A DNA stretch of 64,000 nucleotides. It comes from Plecoglossus altivelis. Taxonomy: Eukaryota; Chordata; Actinopteri; Osmeriformes; Plecoglossidae. This document shows positions 15,345 through 27,998 of the stretch, one piece after another; within the stretch, counting starts at the first letter, position 1, and every line of letters begins with the position of its first letter. The position numbers were made by a program, and so were the translations under genes. Under the pieces are notes generated by a model, which saw only the letters and a list, made by a program, of their open reading frames with translations, had not been told where the DNA came from and did not search any database. Location of the stretch: the NCBI GenBank assembly GCA_036571765.1, contig BROE01000022.1, positions 1,526,120-1,590,119 of the forward strand, given 5' to 3'.

Positions 15345-18300
15345 ATGGATTCACCAATATGCCTCATCGAAAACGTGGATGGTGTGCTTCGACCAGTCGG
15401 GGAAGCCATCAACCATCTTATGAAGATCCGACAGCGCGTCGTAGTTGTGGCGGTGGTCGGATTGTACCGCACCGGCAAGTCATACCTCATGAACAAGCTG
15501 GCTGGTAGGAAAGACGGTAAGACATAAAAACGGTAAAAACGGACGGTAAAAACGATTAAACATTTAGATCGGCAAAAGTCACTCCTTTTGTTTACTTTAG
15601 TAGGCTATTCCATACTGTAAGTATACATTTAAACCACACAAATGTACATGCCTACTTATAATCGATGTGTTGCAATTGTATTTAGGATTTGCCCTGGGAT
15701 CCACCATACAGTCCAAGACTAAGGGCATCTGGATGTGGTGTGTACCTCATCCTGAACTGGCTGACCACACTCTGGTGCTGCTGGACACAGAGGGACTAGG
15801 GGATGTGGAGAAGGTAAGGGGAAGGGGGGTGGACAGTTTCTTCTTTCTTATCATCGCTATGTTAGAAAATGGTGCAAACACTGACTGAACCACTGTGCAT
15901 CATATTTGCAACACAGGATTAGTTGGCCAACGTGTGGTGTTGTAATACTGAATGTATTTTTGTCTCAGGGAGATTCCAAGAACGATGCCTGGATTTTCTC
16001 CCTGGCTATTCTGCTCAGCAGCACTCTGGTCTATAACAGTCGAGGGACTATAGACAACCAGGCAGTGGAAAACCTCCAGTATCCTTCCAGTTTATAAACA
16101 TGAAATCCCTGGTCTGCTTTGGAAAGTCCCTTGGTTGGTTGGTTTGGTAGAGAGGAAGGGAACGTTTGTCTGTTCGTTATATAACTGGAACTGAAAGTAA
16201 ATTCTGGAATGTGCTTCAGTGTACAGCCTCATAATGTCATACAGAAAGTGAAACTAAAGTTGGGTGAAAAAAACAATGTGTTCTCTGAAATGATCACAGT
16301 GCTCTGCTAACATGGTTTAGCTCATCTGACTGTAAATAAATTCAAGTCTGTTCGTAAAGTATAGTAAAATTCACAATAACTTTTTACTCATGTAGCGTTA
16401 GCTTTCATCCAAAGCAACTTAATAAATAGGGAAGAAAACGCAAGGCTCTGCAGTAAATCACGGGGTATTCAAGGAACAGTCTGCATTACTGGACACATCA
16501 TGAAGTCACCAGATCTCAGAAGTCCAACAATATACACTACCTGTCCAAAGTTTGGACACATTGTCCCATTAATTTATCGGGAGGGTTGTGTTCAAACTTT
16601 GGACTGGTAGTGTATATACAACGTTATCTATTTTTTAATCATCATTTTATGATTTTATTATTTATGATAGAAGACAATGTCCTTATCTAGTGACAGATAT
16701 GTGACTGAGCTGACTGAAAGAATCAAGGTCAAGTCCTCTAGCAGTGCTTCATCTTCTGAGGAGGAGGAGGAGGAGGGAGTCGACGCCCAGTTTGTCCAGT
16801 TCTTTCCTAACTTTGTCTGGGCAGTGAGAGATTTCACTCTGCAGTTAAAACTTGACAACAGAGATGTGACTCCAGATCAGTACTTGGAACACTCTCTGGA
16901 ACTCAAGAAAGGTATGACGTTTTAGAATTGAACATGTACTTTAGAAACAAACATGACCTTTCCTCTGATAAATACTGTATTTATTTTACTTGCACGTCTC
17001 TCAAACCACCATTTTGCAATGAAGTTGTAAACAGAACTAGATAAATTAGTTCAATGGTCTCTTTAATAGAGTCATTCAGCAGATGTTTGTTATCCAAGCA
17101 ACTTACCCAGCAATTCATCTTTGCCCACTACGGTGTATAAAATACACACGTTTTTTTTTCTTTTCTTTTACCACAGTTTCAAGTGGCATCAACGTATTTT
17201 ATTCACGTTACTTCAAAATCATCTCAAAACAATGAACTCTTAAATCAGCATTGTGCCAACATCTCTCTGTATATTTGATCTTACTTTACATGCATCCCGT
17301 ATTATGATTATGATTCAGACTGGTATAATATGCTTTCAGGAACTGACAGGAGGGCTATGAACTACAACCTACCACGAGCGTGCCTCCGCAACTATTTCCC
17401 CTCACGCAAGTGCTTTGTGTTCCCCACCCCTGCTTCCCCTGAGAACATGGTTCAACTGGAGTCCATGGATGAGCGGGATCTCTGCCAAGGCTTCAGGGAC
17501 ACCACAGAAACTTTCTGCAAATACATTTTCCAGATGAGCCGCGTGAAAACTGTCAAAGGAGGCGTAGCAGTTACTGGTAGAAGTAAGTCAGAGACAATAT
17601 CGTTCTCATGCAAGACATTCAAGGGTTTTTCAGTCAGTGTATCTCACAGTGCAAGCTTGTGTTCTTAACCCTCATGCTCTCTTCGTATTCTGCAACTCTC
17701 CCTGACCTGAGGGTCAAAAAGGCCCCATCTTCAACCCTGAAATAAAGCAGGTTAATAAAATGTTTACCCTGTACCCTTTTGGGCACAGAAATGTGCAGCC
17801 ATGCTGCACATAAATCAAAAAGATTGAGTTTTGTCTGAGTTCAATCAAGCACATACAATCTTAATGTCTTATTGTGGGTGTGCGTGTGCGTACATGAAAC
17901 ATAGTTTTAGGTCACTCTGGCCCCCGAAGAGAGCACAAGGGTTAATATGAGGGGGATGCGTTGTCAGTTATCCAACACAAATACTTCTCTAAATTAATTT
18001 GTTCATGCTTGCAGTGCTTGGCCACTTGGTGAAGATGTACGTGGAGACCATCGCTCAGGGCGGAGTTCCCTGTCTGGAGAACGCGGTGCTGGCCATGGCC
18101 CAGATAGAGAACCAGGCAGCGGTGGAGGAGGGGCTGAAGGTGTACCAGAGCTGCATGGAGCCGCTGAAGACCCAGTTCCCAGTGGACATGGACCAGATGT
18201 CAGCACAACACCAACGTGCTGACCAGCAGGCCACGCAAGAGTTCATGAACCGTTCCTTCAAAGACGAAAATGGAGAATTCTTGACAAGGCTGGCGGTAAG

Positions 18301-21300
18301 ATTTTGATTGGTACACGTGACGCATTACACAGGCGTCAACGGCATTGAGAATTTGACATCATAGACAGTCTTCTTCTGGTTTTCAAAACATTGTTCATCT
18401 GAACCCTTCTAGAATGGTGTTGCAAAGAACTACACTGAAATTCTCATCCAAAATGAGCAAGCCTCAGAGACAAAGTGTCAGGATCTTCTGAAGGAACTCT
18501 CCGATCTGGTGGCACAGAAGATCCAGGACGGGGACTTTGCCAAACCAGGTGGTTACCAGCTTTACTGCGTTCTCCATGACGACTTAGTGGCAATGTATCG
18601 TGCCACACCGAACAAAGGAATCCGGGTAAGAATGAGTATCCCTTTGTGAGGATAGTGAAAAAGCGATACCTTAAACTCTCCTTTCTAATATGCTTCATAG
18701 GAACTTGATCGTATCACAGTTTATCATGGGACCGTACCACAATATTTACTCAGATATCGAAATGATGGTTGAAGCAGCATGCTCATGTCTGGTGTCTGCA
18801 GGCTGAGGAGGTTCTGGAGCGGTTCCTGAAGGACAAGAGTATTGAGTCCAACTCCATCTTACAAGCTGACCAGAAACTTACTGAGAGTGAGAAGAAGATC
18901 CACGGTAAGATATCTCACTCTAACCCTGATCCTAACTCTTACCTCAACCCCTACTTTAATAGTTAAACCAACTCTGTCTAAAATTAACCCAAACTCTAAC
19001 CCTTAAGTATGTAACTGGTGTGTCTTGAATCCGAAACTGGTTTGTCTGGAAACTCTTGCGAGCGAAACAGAAAGTTTAGATCACAAACATCTTGACCTCG
19101 ACAGAAAGGTTACGGTACAAGAGACAGATTTGTAGTTGGCTGAAAGGAAAAAAAACAGCAATTTATTGTGAGACTCTTGCGTACACGTCTCTCTGAAGGG
19201 CACGGTATACTGTTGCTGAGTCAGGCTCTCTCTCCGTTGAATGAAGGAACTAGAGGACGCTCTTGAACTGAAACATTTGTGTTTGTCTTCAACTTCAAAA
19301 ATCGACTTTGTCGTTGCTCGTCGATTTTACAGTTTAGTTTTGGTAGCTCTCTTGGTGACAGGGACGTAGTCATTAGCGATCGATGAGATTTAATGATATA
19401 TGAGAGAAGCCTCAGTTCTGGACCATGGATCAAATGTACTAAACATTGTTGCATGTACATTGTTAACCAAGTGACAGCTAAATTACATGCTGGAAAAAAC
19501 AAACATATGAATTGAAGCAAAGATGATGTATGCTTGGCTGCTACATGCCTCCCTTCCTGAGACGTTTCCTTTCTGGTGTCAACCAGAGGAGAAGAACAGA
19601 GTGGCTGTTCTGGAGCAGGAGAAGGCAGCCGAAGAGGAGAAACGTGCTGAGCTGGAGCGCACGATGGAGGACGATCGCAGGAGCCAGGAGGAGAAGATCA
19701 AGAAGATGGAGGAGAAAATGAAGGAGGAGTTCAAACAACAGCAACAGGAGTTTGAAAAGGCTCTGGAAGTGAAACTCCAGGAGCAGAAGGATCTCCTGGA
19801 GAAGGGGCACAAGGAGAAGGCTGATTTGATGAAGCAGGAGATTCAAGAGTTAAAGACGAGCAATAAACCAGCCATAACTGGCAGCTTCATGGAATACATT
19901 GTGCCACTTTTTAATGCTGCTTTACATGCTGGAGAATTGTTACTTCAGTACAAAAGCATGAAGCGTGCGAGGAAGTAGTGACCATCGTGTGTCCTGTTCT
20001 GTTCCTTTTTGTGGCACAGTACTTTGTCACAGTAAACAATAACACATATAACCTCATCGTATAACTATATAACTTCACTAGGAGTCTGGTTTAGCATGTT
20101 CAATAGAGGGTCTTTGTCACAATTAGCTTAATGTTATCTAATTGTGCTTGAGTAATAATAAAAAAGATATTTAATGAAGGTCTCAATGTGCATTTGTACA
20201 TAATTTGGGTATATTGGTTTACATTGATTGATTACAACATTACAAAAGGCCAAGTTATGATGGTTCCATTTAAATAACTACTAACTACCACCGCTCTTGA
20301 CACAATACTACGTTTGACTTGTGTTTAGACTCCTGTTACAGAGCGGCTCTAGAAGAGACGATCCCTCACTGACCTTCTCCTTCCAAGGTTTCCTTGTCTT
20401 CCTTGAGGGTTTAGGTTGGTTGAGGAGCAGTTCTGGGGATGGATATGCAGAGCCTTGTGCAAAATTGCTTGTCACAGGGGCCATACAAGTACATTCAATT
20501 TTGTGTCCCCGCAGAGGAGAGACAGAAGACGGCGCTGGCCGAGCAAGCGATGAAGGTGGAGCATGAGGAACGCCTACAGCTACAGAGACAGAGTGAGGAA
20601 AGGGAGAGGAGTTATCAGGAGAATGTGACTCAGCTAAAGGTACGCACCAGAAAAACCAACCAGACCTGATCACCTTTAGTAAACAACACCTCCTCCCGCC
20701 CCTTTCTTTTTTACACTACAAAATATGATTCTACTAACTGTAGTATTCACAAACCTCACATCTCATTAATCAGGTTGCAGATATAGAATTTTAAGCAAAA
20801 TGGTCATTCATCCGTACTGAATGAGTGAAGGTAGCTCCAAACAGCTCAAGCCATTCCACCATAGCTTATGATGTGAACGTCTGAACCTGACGATCAACAT
20901 CCTCATCCTCTCAGGCTAAAATGGAGCTGGAGGCCAACCAGATGAAGTGGGAGATGGAGAGAGCCTTGCACAGCAAGCTGGAGGAGCAGAGGAAGCTGCA
21001 GGAGAGAGGCTTCTCAGAGAAGGAGACAGCCATGAAGGAAGAAATCAGCGACCTGAAGCAGAAGATGGAGGAAGCCAAGAACGAGATGGAGGACAAGATT
21101 GATATACAGCAAATGGTGGGGAACCTCATAGACAGTATCAGTAGAGGTCTTGGTCATTACTTTAGCTACAAACAGGCCTGTGAGAAACGCAAGGGGATAG
21201 AGAGTCAGGCTCTTAGGTCCTCCCAGCCCAGAAAGGTGAAGACTGGTGGCTCTGGAGCCCAGACACCACCCCTGGATGGTGGGCCCCGCAATCCACAGAA

Positions 21301-21400
21301 GGGAGGCCAGACTCCACCTCTGGATGGTGGGCCCCGCAATCCAGAGAAGGGAGCCCAGACACAGGGCCAGTCTGCAGGGCACTCTGGGTCGGAGGTGTGA
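15345..21400 (+). CDS. gbp: Guanylate-binding protein B with two alternative C-terminal modules
   Basis: This is a second interferon-inducible large GTPase, divergent from GBP-A. Shared exons: 15345-15516, 15686-15813, 15969-16078, 16697-16911, 17340-17582, 18015-18295, 18413-18625, 18802-18904; all phases join. The P-loop is GLYRTGKSY (R42, K45, S46); DTEGLGD and VRDF are intact. Exon 18802-18904 ends in phase 1 and can join either module. Module A is one exon, 19587-19978 (618-aa protein), a coiled coil ending in the hydrophobic [20 protein letters not shown] and a basic MKRARK end. Module B is 20515-20639 + 20915-21400 (691-aa protein), a coiled coil, the amphipathic stretch [20 protein letters not shown], then a Pro/Gly tail with two copies of [12 protein letters not shown]. 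Neither ends in CaaX. Exon sizes in the GTPase region equal those of GBP-A (128, 110, 243, 281), showing tandem-inversion duplicates. Confidence 0.92.
16244..16254 (+). promoter_or_regulatory. Intronic ISRE, GAAAGTGAAAC
   Basis: This exact GAAANNGAAA core lies in GBP-B intron 3. A partial match, GGAACTGAAAG, lies about 55 bp upstream of it. Confidence 0.45.
16533..16614. mobile_element. Short Tc1/mariner-like MITE
   Basis: Terminal inverted repeats of about 27 bp (CACTACCTGTCCAAAGTTTG at the left and its near-complement at the right) leave a small centre. TATA is present on both sides, as expected of TA-targeted elements. It lies in GBP-B intron 3. Confidence 0.75.
20157..20162 (+). terminator. 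Poly(A) signal for GBP-B module A
   Basis: AATAAA lies about 180 bp after the module A stop (19976-19978) and before module B begins. This fits a transcript that ends with module A. Confidence 0.6.
20380..20500. repeat. Dispersed repeat fragment abutting the module B acceptor
   Basis: This segment shares CCTTGAGGGTTTAGGTTGGT and flanking bases with 60600-60660. It ends close to the GBP-B acceptor at 20511-20514. The family resembles a retroposon tail common in fish genomes. Confidence 0.55.
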
Positions 21401-21568
21401 AGTTTTAGCCTGGAATTTTCCAGGCTGGTTTAAGTTACTAGTACCCATGGTTATTGCTGTATTTTCAAGATTTTCCAACTTTTACAATACTTGTTGTTCT
21501 CTTGGGTTATCATGGAAAATGTGAATGAGATAAAATGTCACTTGAGCGGCTAAGAATGATGAAATATT

Positions 21569-21574
21569 AATAAA
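21569..21574 (+). terminator. Poly(A) signal for GBP-B module B
   Basis: AATAAA lies about 170 bp after the module B stop (21398-21400). A second AATAAA is at 21705-21710. Confidence 0.6.
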
Positions 21575-21710
21575 TGGTTTTGGTTTTAATATACTTATAC
21601 TTGGTCTTTGGTTTGCACATGTTTGTTGCACAGAACTTGCAATTTGGTGTTTGTAATTGGTTTGCGCTCTAGCACTGTTTATCCGTTCTTATACATTCAA
21701 AACCAATAAA

Positions 21711-24162
21711 ATGTTATCTAATGTCAATCAGATCATTTGTGTTTATTCAAACAAACATTCAAGAGCAGCAATACAGTAATGGAATGACATGGGCACATCT
21801 CTACTCATAACGCCTAGCCACAACAAGCTTAGTGGCTAAGACAAGACATGCAGGGTTTAGGAATGATCTTTGTTACAACAGCTTGGTATATAGCTTGTCT
21901 ATTCATTCAGGGGCTTGTAGCGGACAAGCGATCAGACCACAAAGGGAAAATGCATCATAAACACCAGCTGTTTGGAAATCATACCAGCAGGGTGTCGAAG
22001 ATATCGCATATGTACATCAGTGCACATGAATCTGTGTGAAGGACCATTGTCTTACGTTTGCCGATCTTGATACTGTCAGTGTGAATATATCATTCGTAAT
22101 GATCGGACCTGTCCTTCATACAGATACACCGTATACTCAGGGTGATTAAGTTGGAAGGATCGTCTTAGTATCGATTGTTATATAAACCATGACCGTTTTA
22201 ACAACTATTAAACCGGTACAGTTTTGAGAAAAGCTCAAAACAATCGTGATACAAACATTTAACTCTGAGAAAAACGGGGTAAAACGTTTTTAAGGAAAAA
22301 CTTCCCCGGTCGCAATCAGGAATGTGTGTTGAAAGTCAAACGAGTCAGATTTTGAAGACACAAGCTGACACTGTTACTAAGAACAGGGTCAGGAACATAA
22401 CATTTTGCGGAACTGAAACGGGCGGAACTGAATCACTTGTTTTTTGGTCGAAACTTAAGAAAACAATGTTTATATATTTTCTACACAGCCATTTATGAGT
22501 TTTTTCGATGCTACAAATCCAGAGTATAAATGTGTAAACCACAATTCACTTCGATTCTTTTCTTTACACACCTTCAATCGATGATTAGCTTGGCGATGTA
22601 CATAATAAATTATGATTAACCACTATACACTGAGGCTAAGATTTCAGCAATAAATACAGTCATACAGTTCAGACACCTGTTATGATATCTACACAGTACA
22701 AAACATTTGCAAACACACGATGCAATCAAAACCATTAAAAGTAAATGAAATGTTTACGCTGCATTTGCACACAACAAAATAATTGTTTAACGATAAAAGT
22801 GCATAGATATGATTTTGTCCTTTCTTAGATAATTAAAATGTGAGAATTGACGTTCAAGGGCCAACGTAATTTTCCATGTGTAATTCGTAAAGAGGTTGAC
22901 AGTATAGGAAAAGGGAGAAACCAAAATATTTTCAGACTATGAATCAAAATAATACAAAATCTAGCTAATAAAAACGTTTCCCCTCATGACTTGCATTCGA
23001 TCTGAATTTTGAAACAGTTTTTTTTTCTCTCTTTAACCCGTGTGGTCAACTGTAACTTTTATTACAGTTTCATACCACTATCTGCATGCTGGCACTAAAC
23101 CAAAATAAACTGGATGAACACGGAGACACTGCCCTCTAGCGGTTGGCCCAGGGTACAGCAGAAAAACCTACCTAAAATCCAGACCGTAGAATGACCATTG
23201 CCGTAGATAACTACGTATAAGTCAATACAGAATCAGAAGTAAGATTGAACTCCAATAAATATTTGGAATCAATATTGATGTTTTGAAATGACTCCACAAC
23301 TAATGATTGTGTTTTATCCTCTGTGATGAGACAAAAGGCACTTCCTTATGTGACTCCAAATGTTTTGACGACAAATTAGTGGTTATTAGGATATGATCGT
23401 TTCCCTTTCGTTCAGATTTTGACATAATCAATCGAAAACAAGAGATCCAAAGTGCACAACAAATGTCCGACTGTTTGTTTTGAAACAAATCTGATATGGA
23501 AACGTATGTTTAACATGAATGTACGCTATGTGAAATGACACAATGATCGAGAACGAGTGGTAGGATACTAGCAGACAATAACAGCACACAATCTCACAAA
23601 CCTTCCCTGCGAACCTCCACAGACCAGCCCATGCAGTGCCTCTCACTGAGACACCAGCAGATTCCTTACATGCTCTTTTTACGTTCAGTCAGTGTTGATC
23701 AGTCGTTGTTAGGATGGCTCCTAGCAGCTTGAGTAATTAGCTGCCCGCTTAATGTTCGCTGTCTCTCCTCCCTCCGCTCGCGCGCTCCCTCCATACTCCA
23801 CCTCCCTCCCTCCCGTCACCCCTCCCTTTCCCTTCCTCCTCTCTCTGTCTGTCTTCCTCTCTCTACCTCTCTCTCTCTTTCTCACACTCACACTCACACA
23901 GTATATACACGTACACACACACTCGCGTCCTCTTTCTCTCACCCCTCTTCTCCCTCTCTATACACCTCCTGCCCCCCGCTCCCTCCTCCCTCTCTCTGTC
24001 TCCCCCCCCTCTCTCTGTCTGCCTCCCCCTCTCTCGTTCTCTCTGTCACCCCTCCCTCCCCTCCCCGCTCTCTCCGCTCCCCCTCCGCCATCTCTCTCTC
24101 TCTCCTGATGAGGTGGTTCATGGTGAGCAGAAGGTTCTAGTTCCAGCCTGCCTTGTAGTGTC
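21711..24162. other. Gene-free interval, including wdfy2 3' UTR
   Basis: No coding exon was recognised. The interval is AT-rich. It should include the wdfy2 3' UTR on the minus strand; a minus-strand AATAAA is at 23058-23063. Pyrimidine-rich low complexity covers 23760-24105. A CTCF-like motif is at 23129-23142. Confidence 0.5.
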
Positions 24163-26365
24163 TCAGGACACCACAGGAGTCATGTCCCACAGCTGTCGAG
24201 AACAAAACACAGAGCAGAACACTATTTAAATCACTGTTATAATTCAGATCCCAAGTATTTCTATCTGCACCACCACACCACACCCTACCCCACCCTCACC
24301 CCCACCCTCACCCCAACCGCACACGTCACACCCTCACCTACCTCGGCAACGCCCACCCCACCCACCCAACCACTTCACTTACACCAACCCTACCCCCATC
24401 CCCACCTCACCTCACCTCACCCCACCACACCACACCACCTCAACCCCACCCCACCTCACCACCTCCAACCCCACCCCACCCCACCCCACCATAAACCCAC
24501 CTCAACGCCCACCACAACAGGCCCTCCAACCACGCCCCAACCATCTTCACTTCACCCAACCTAACCCACCCGCATCACTTCCCCAACCCTAACGCCTCCC
24601 CAGCACACCCACCTCCAACCAACGCCCCACACCCCTAGCCTCAACCCTAGCCCCACCCCAGCCCCACCTTGATGACCCTGTCTGTCCCAGAGGTCAGTAG
24701 GCTGCCGCTGGTGGGCTCATAGTGCAGGTAGATGATGCTGTGCTTGCTGTCATGGAAGGTGGCAGTGGGCGCTCGGCTGGAGGAGGATCATCACAGACAG
24801 CAGAGACGTTACAGCTAAACATCCAAGCGACATCACACATTTGCTTCATTCAGCAGCTGTTTTTATCCAAAGTGAAGAACGAATGGTGTATCAATAAAGT
24901 ACAGCAGAAGATTAAGGCTGAGACACAATCTGATATAACTGGGTATAGTTAGTATGTTGTACTTTACCAAACATGATGATGTGAGATTAAAACAAAAGAC
25001 CTGGAACTAGTGTGGTATCATACTACCCTGGAACTAGTGTGGTATCATACTAGCCTGGAACTAGTGTGGTATCATACTACCCTGGAACTAGTGTGGTATC
25101 ACACTAGCCTTAAACCAGTGTGGTATCGTCACGGTAACGGTAACTTACTCCTGATCAGTGATGGACTCGTAGCAGCTGTCGCACACGCGCACCTCAAACT
25201 CAAAGCCCATGAGAGGGATGGTGGAGCGCTTGGAGGAACACTTCCCACACACGGCCTGCCCACACTTCCTGCAGTGGTGCTGGGGGAAGGAGACAGGAAA
25301 CACTGAGGCTTAATGAGGCCTACCAGCTCTGCGCTGGCAGGATAACAAGGGTCCCTGTGCCTTCAATCTCAGACAGTAACACACAGTAACATCACATTTT
25401 TCCTGCCATACACTCTGCTGCATGATACTGTAGGACTTGTTCTGTGGGTTGTGATTAACATAGCTCAAATAGTAAACCCTTCCATCTCTCACGCAACACA
25501 CACTCCCTATATGTGTTTACAGATTGTAGTTCTAGGGCAGTGGTTCTTAACCGTGTTGGAGGTATTGAACCCTTTCAGTTTCATATCCGCATTCACCGAA
25601 TCCTTCTTAATTGGAAAACTAAAATATGATTTTCTCAAATTCATATAATTATGAGTCAGGTGTGTGTCTTGACCTCCGCCGAACCCCTGAGACTGACTCA
25701 ACGAACCCCTGCGGTTCGATCGAACCCTGGTTAAGAACCACTGTTCTAGGGTGAACTTGCAGCGCTCTCTGGTGGTCAGTGTAAGAACTACAGCTCCCAG
25801 CAGGAGGTCTGGGCCCGAAGGAGGGGGAGGTACCTGTCGCAAGCCGATCTTTTTGCTGTCCCACATCTGCTTGAAGTTCCAGAAGAACGGCTGCTCACAC
25901 TTCTGACAGGAGTCGCTGTCCAGCCACTCCGGGGTCTGGCGGAGGTCAGAGGTCAGATTTTTGAACCTGTAACCTTTTGATTGGCAGTCACACTCTGCTA
26001 CACCGCTCAGTTACAACTATTCACCTCCTAGAGTGTTGACATGACAAGGCATTCATCTGAACATTGTGGTCTAAGAATAGGTGGACGATAATAATAAACT
26101 ATGAACCAGAGTCAAAGGAAGAAGAGGAGAGAGAGAGAGAAAGAAGAGTGAGAGAGGTGAAGGGAGAGGAGAGAGACAGGAGAGTGAGAGAGGTGGAGAG
26201 AGAGAGAAAGAGAAAGAAGAGTGAGAGAGGTGAAGGGAGAGGAGAGAGACAGGAGAGTGAGAGAGGTGGAGAGAGAGAGAGAAAGAGAAAGAAGAGTGAG
26301 AGAGGTGAAGGGAGAGGAGACAGGAGAGTAAGAGAGGTGGAGGGAGAGACAGAGGAGAGAGAGAG

Positions 26366-26405
<40 letters not shown>

Positions 26406-27125
26406 GAGGTGAGGGAGAGAGGTGGAGGGAGAGAGAGAGGAGAGACAGTGAGAGGAGAGACAGAGAGAGAGAAAGAGAGAGAGGAGAGTGAGAGGTGAGG
26501 GAGAGAGGTGGAGGGAAAGAGAGAGGAGAGACAGTGAGAGGAGAGACAGAGAGAGAGAGAAAGAGAGGGGAGAGTGAGAGAGGTGGAGGGAGAGACAGAG
26601 GAGAGACAGAGAATGGAGAGTGAGAGAGGTGGAGGGAGAGAGAGGAGAGAGAGAGAGAGGAGAGAGAGGAGAGACAGAGGTGGGAGAGTGAGAGAGGTAG
26701 AGGGAGATGAAGATATGAGAAAAGAAGGAACAAAAGGAGGAAAGACTAGCTTAATTAGGAGCAGTCTCTATGAAGCCACTGACTATCTGTCAGGGGAGAG
26801 AAAGGGAAGGAGAAGGTTAATATGTCACAGGCTTCACTGAGCATGCTCTGTGTGGAAGAGTGAGGCTTCTGTGAACCAGCGATTGTGTGTGTGTGTGTGT
26901 GTGTATGTGTGACTGTGTGTGTGTGTGTTTGTGTGACTGTGTGTGTGACTGTGTGTGTGTGTGACTGTGTGTGTGTGACTGTGTGTGTGTGACTGTGTGT
27001 GACTGTGTGTTGTGTGTGACTGTGTGTGTGTGAGACTGTGTGTGTGTGAGACTGTGTGTGTGTGAGACTGTGTGTGTGTGAGACTGTGTGTGTGACTGTG
27101 TGTGTGTGTGACTGTGTGTGTGTGA

Positions 27126-27160
<35 letters not shown>

Positions 27161-27947
27161 ACTGTGTGTGAGACTGTGTGCTGTATCTGAGCAGGCGGTC
27201 TGTGCTTGTTCTTGAAGCTTTTTCTGTGTGTCCTAAGGCAATACTCCTACAGGGGTGAAACAGTGTGTTCCTCTGGCCCATCACTGCTCCTCCCTCCCCC
27301 CTCCCTCCCTCCCTCCCTCCCTCCCTCCCTCCTCACCTCTTGGCGGTTCACGTCCATGTTCCAGATGACAATCCCTCCGTCAGAGCTGCAGGAGATCAGC
27401 TGACGTGTGTGTGGAGCGTAACACAGCCCCTGCACCTTTTCACTGGCGAGCACACACACACGCACACACGCACACACGCACACACGCACACACGCACACA
27501 CGCACACACACACACAGGTATGAAAATACTCATATAGTCTTCTAGAGTTACGGTCCACCAAGTTCAGTATTTGTTTATGTGTTTGTGATATGTACACAGT
27601 GTGTGTTGGTGTGTGATGTGTACACTGTGTGTGTTTGTGTGTTGTGTGTACGTGTGTGTTTGTGTGTGTGTGTGTGTGTGTATACTGCGTGTGGCCAGTC
27701 TTACTGGTGACCCTGCAGTTCGATGGCGGTGCCCTTGCGCCCCCCAATGTCCCACATGATGATGCAGTGATCTGAGCTGCCGGAGAACAGAACCCTCTGG
27801 ACTGGATCCCAGCACAGGGCTGTCACACTGCCTGGGAGAGGAGAACACACACACACACATACACACACACACACACACAGACACACACACACAGTCACAC
27901 ACACACACAGTCACACACACACACACACACATGTACACACACACACG

Positions 27948-27998
<51 letters not shown>

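Noticed and set aside
19587..19978. GBP-B module A as a separate gene or pseudogene
   Set aside because: It begins at a good acceptor in the phase left by exon 18802-18904 and continues the GBP coiled coil, so it is part of GBP-B.
26071..26733. Long ORFs over GA/CT, CA/GT and other tandem repeats throughout the window
   Set aside because: Open frames are a by-product of repeat units lacking stop codons. They occur on both strands and have no family motif or splice context.
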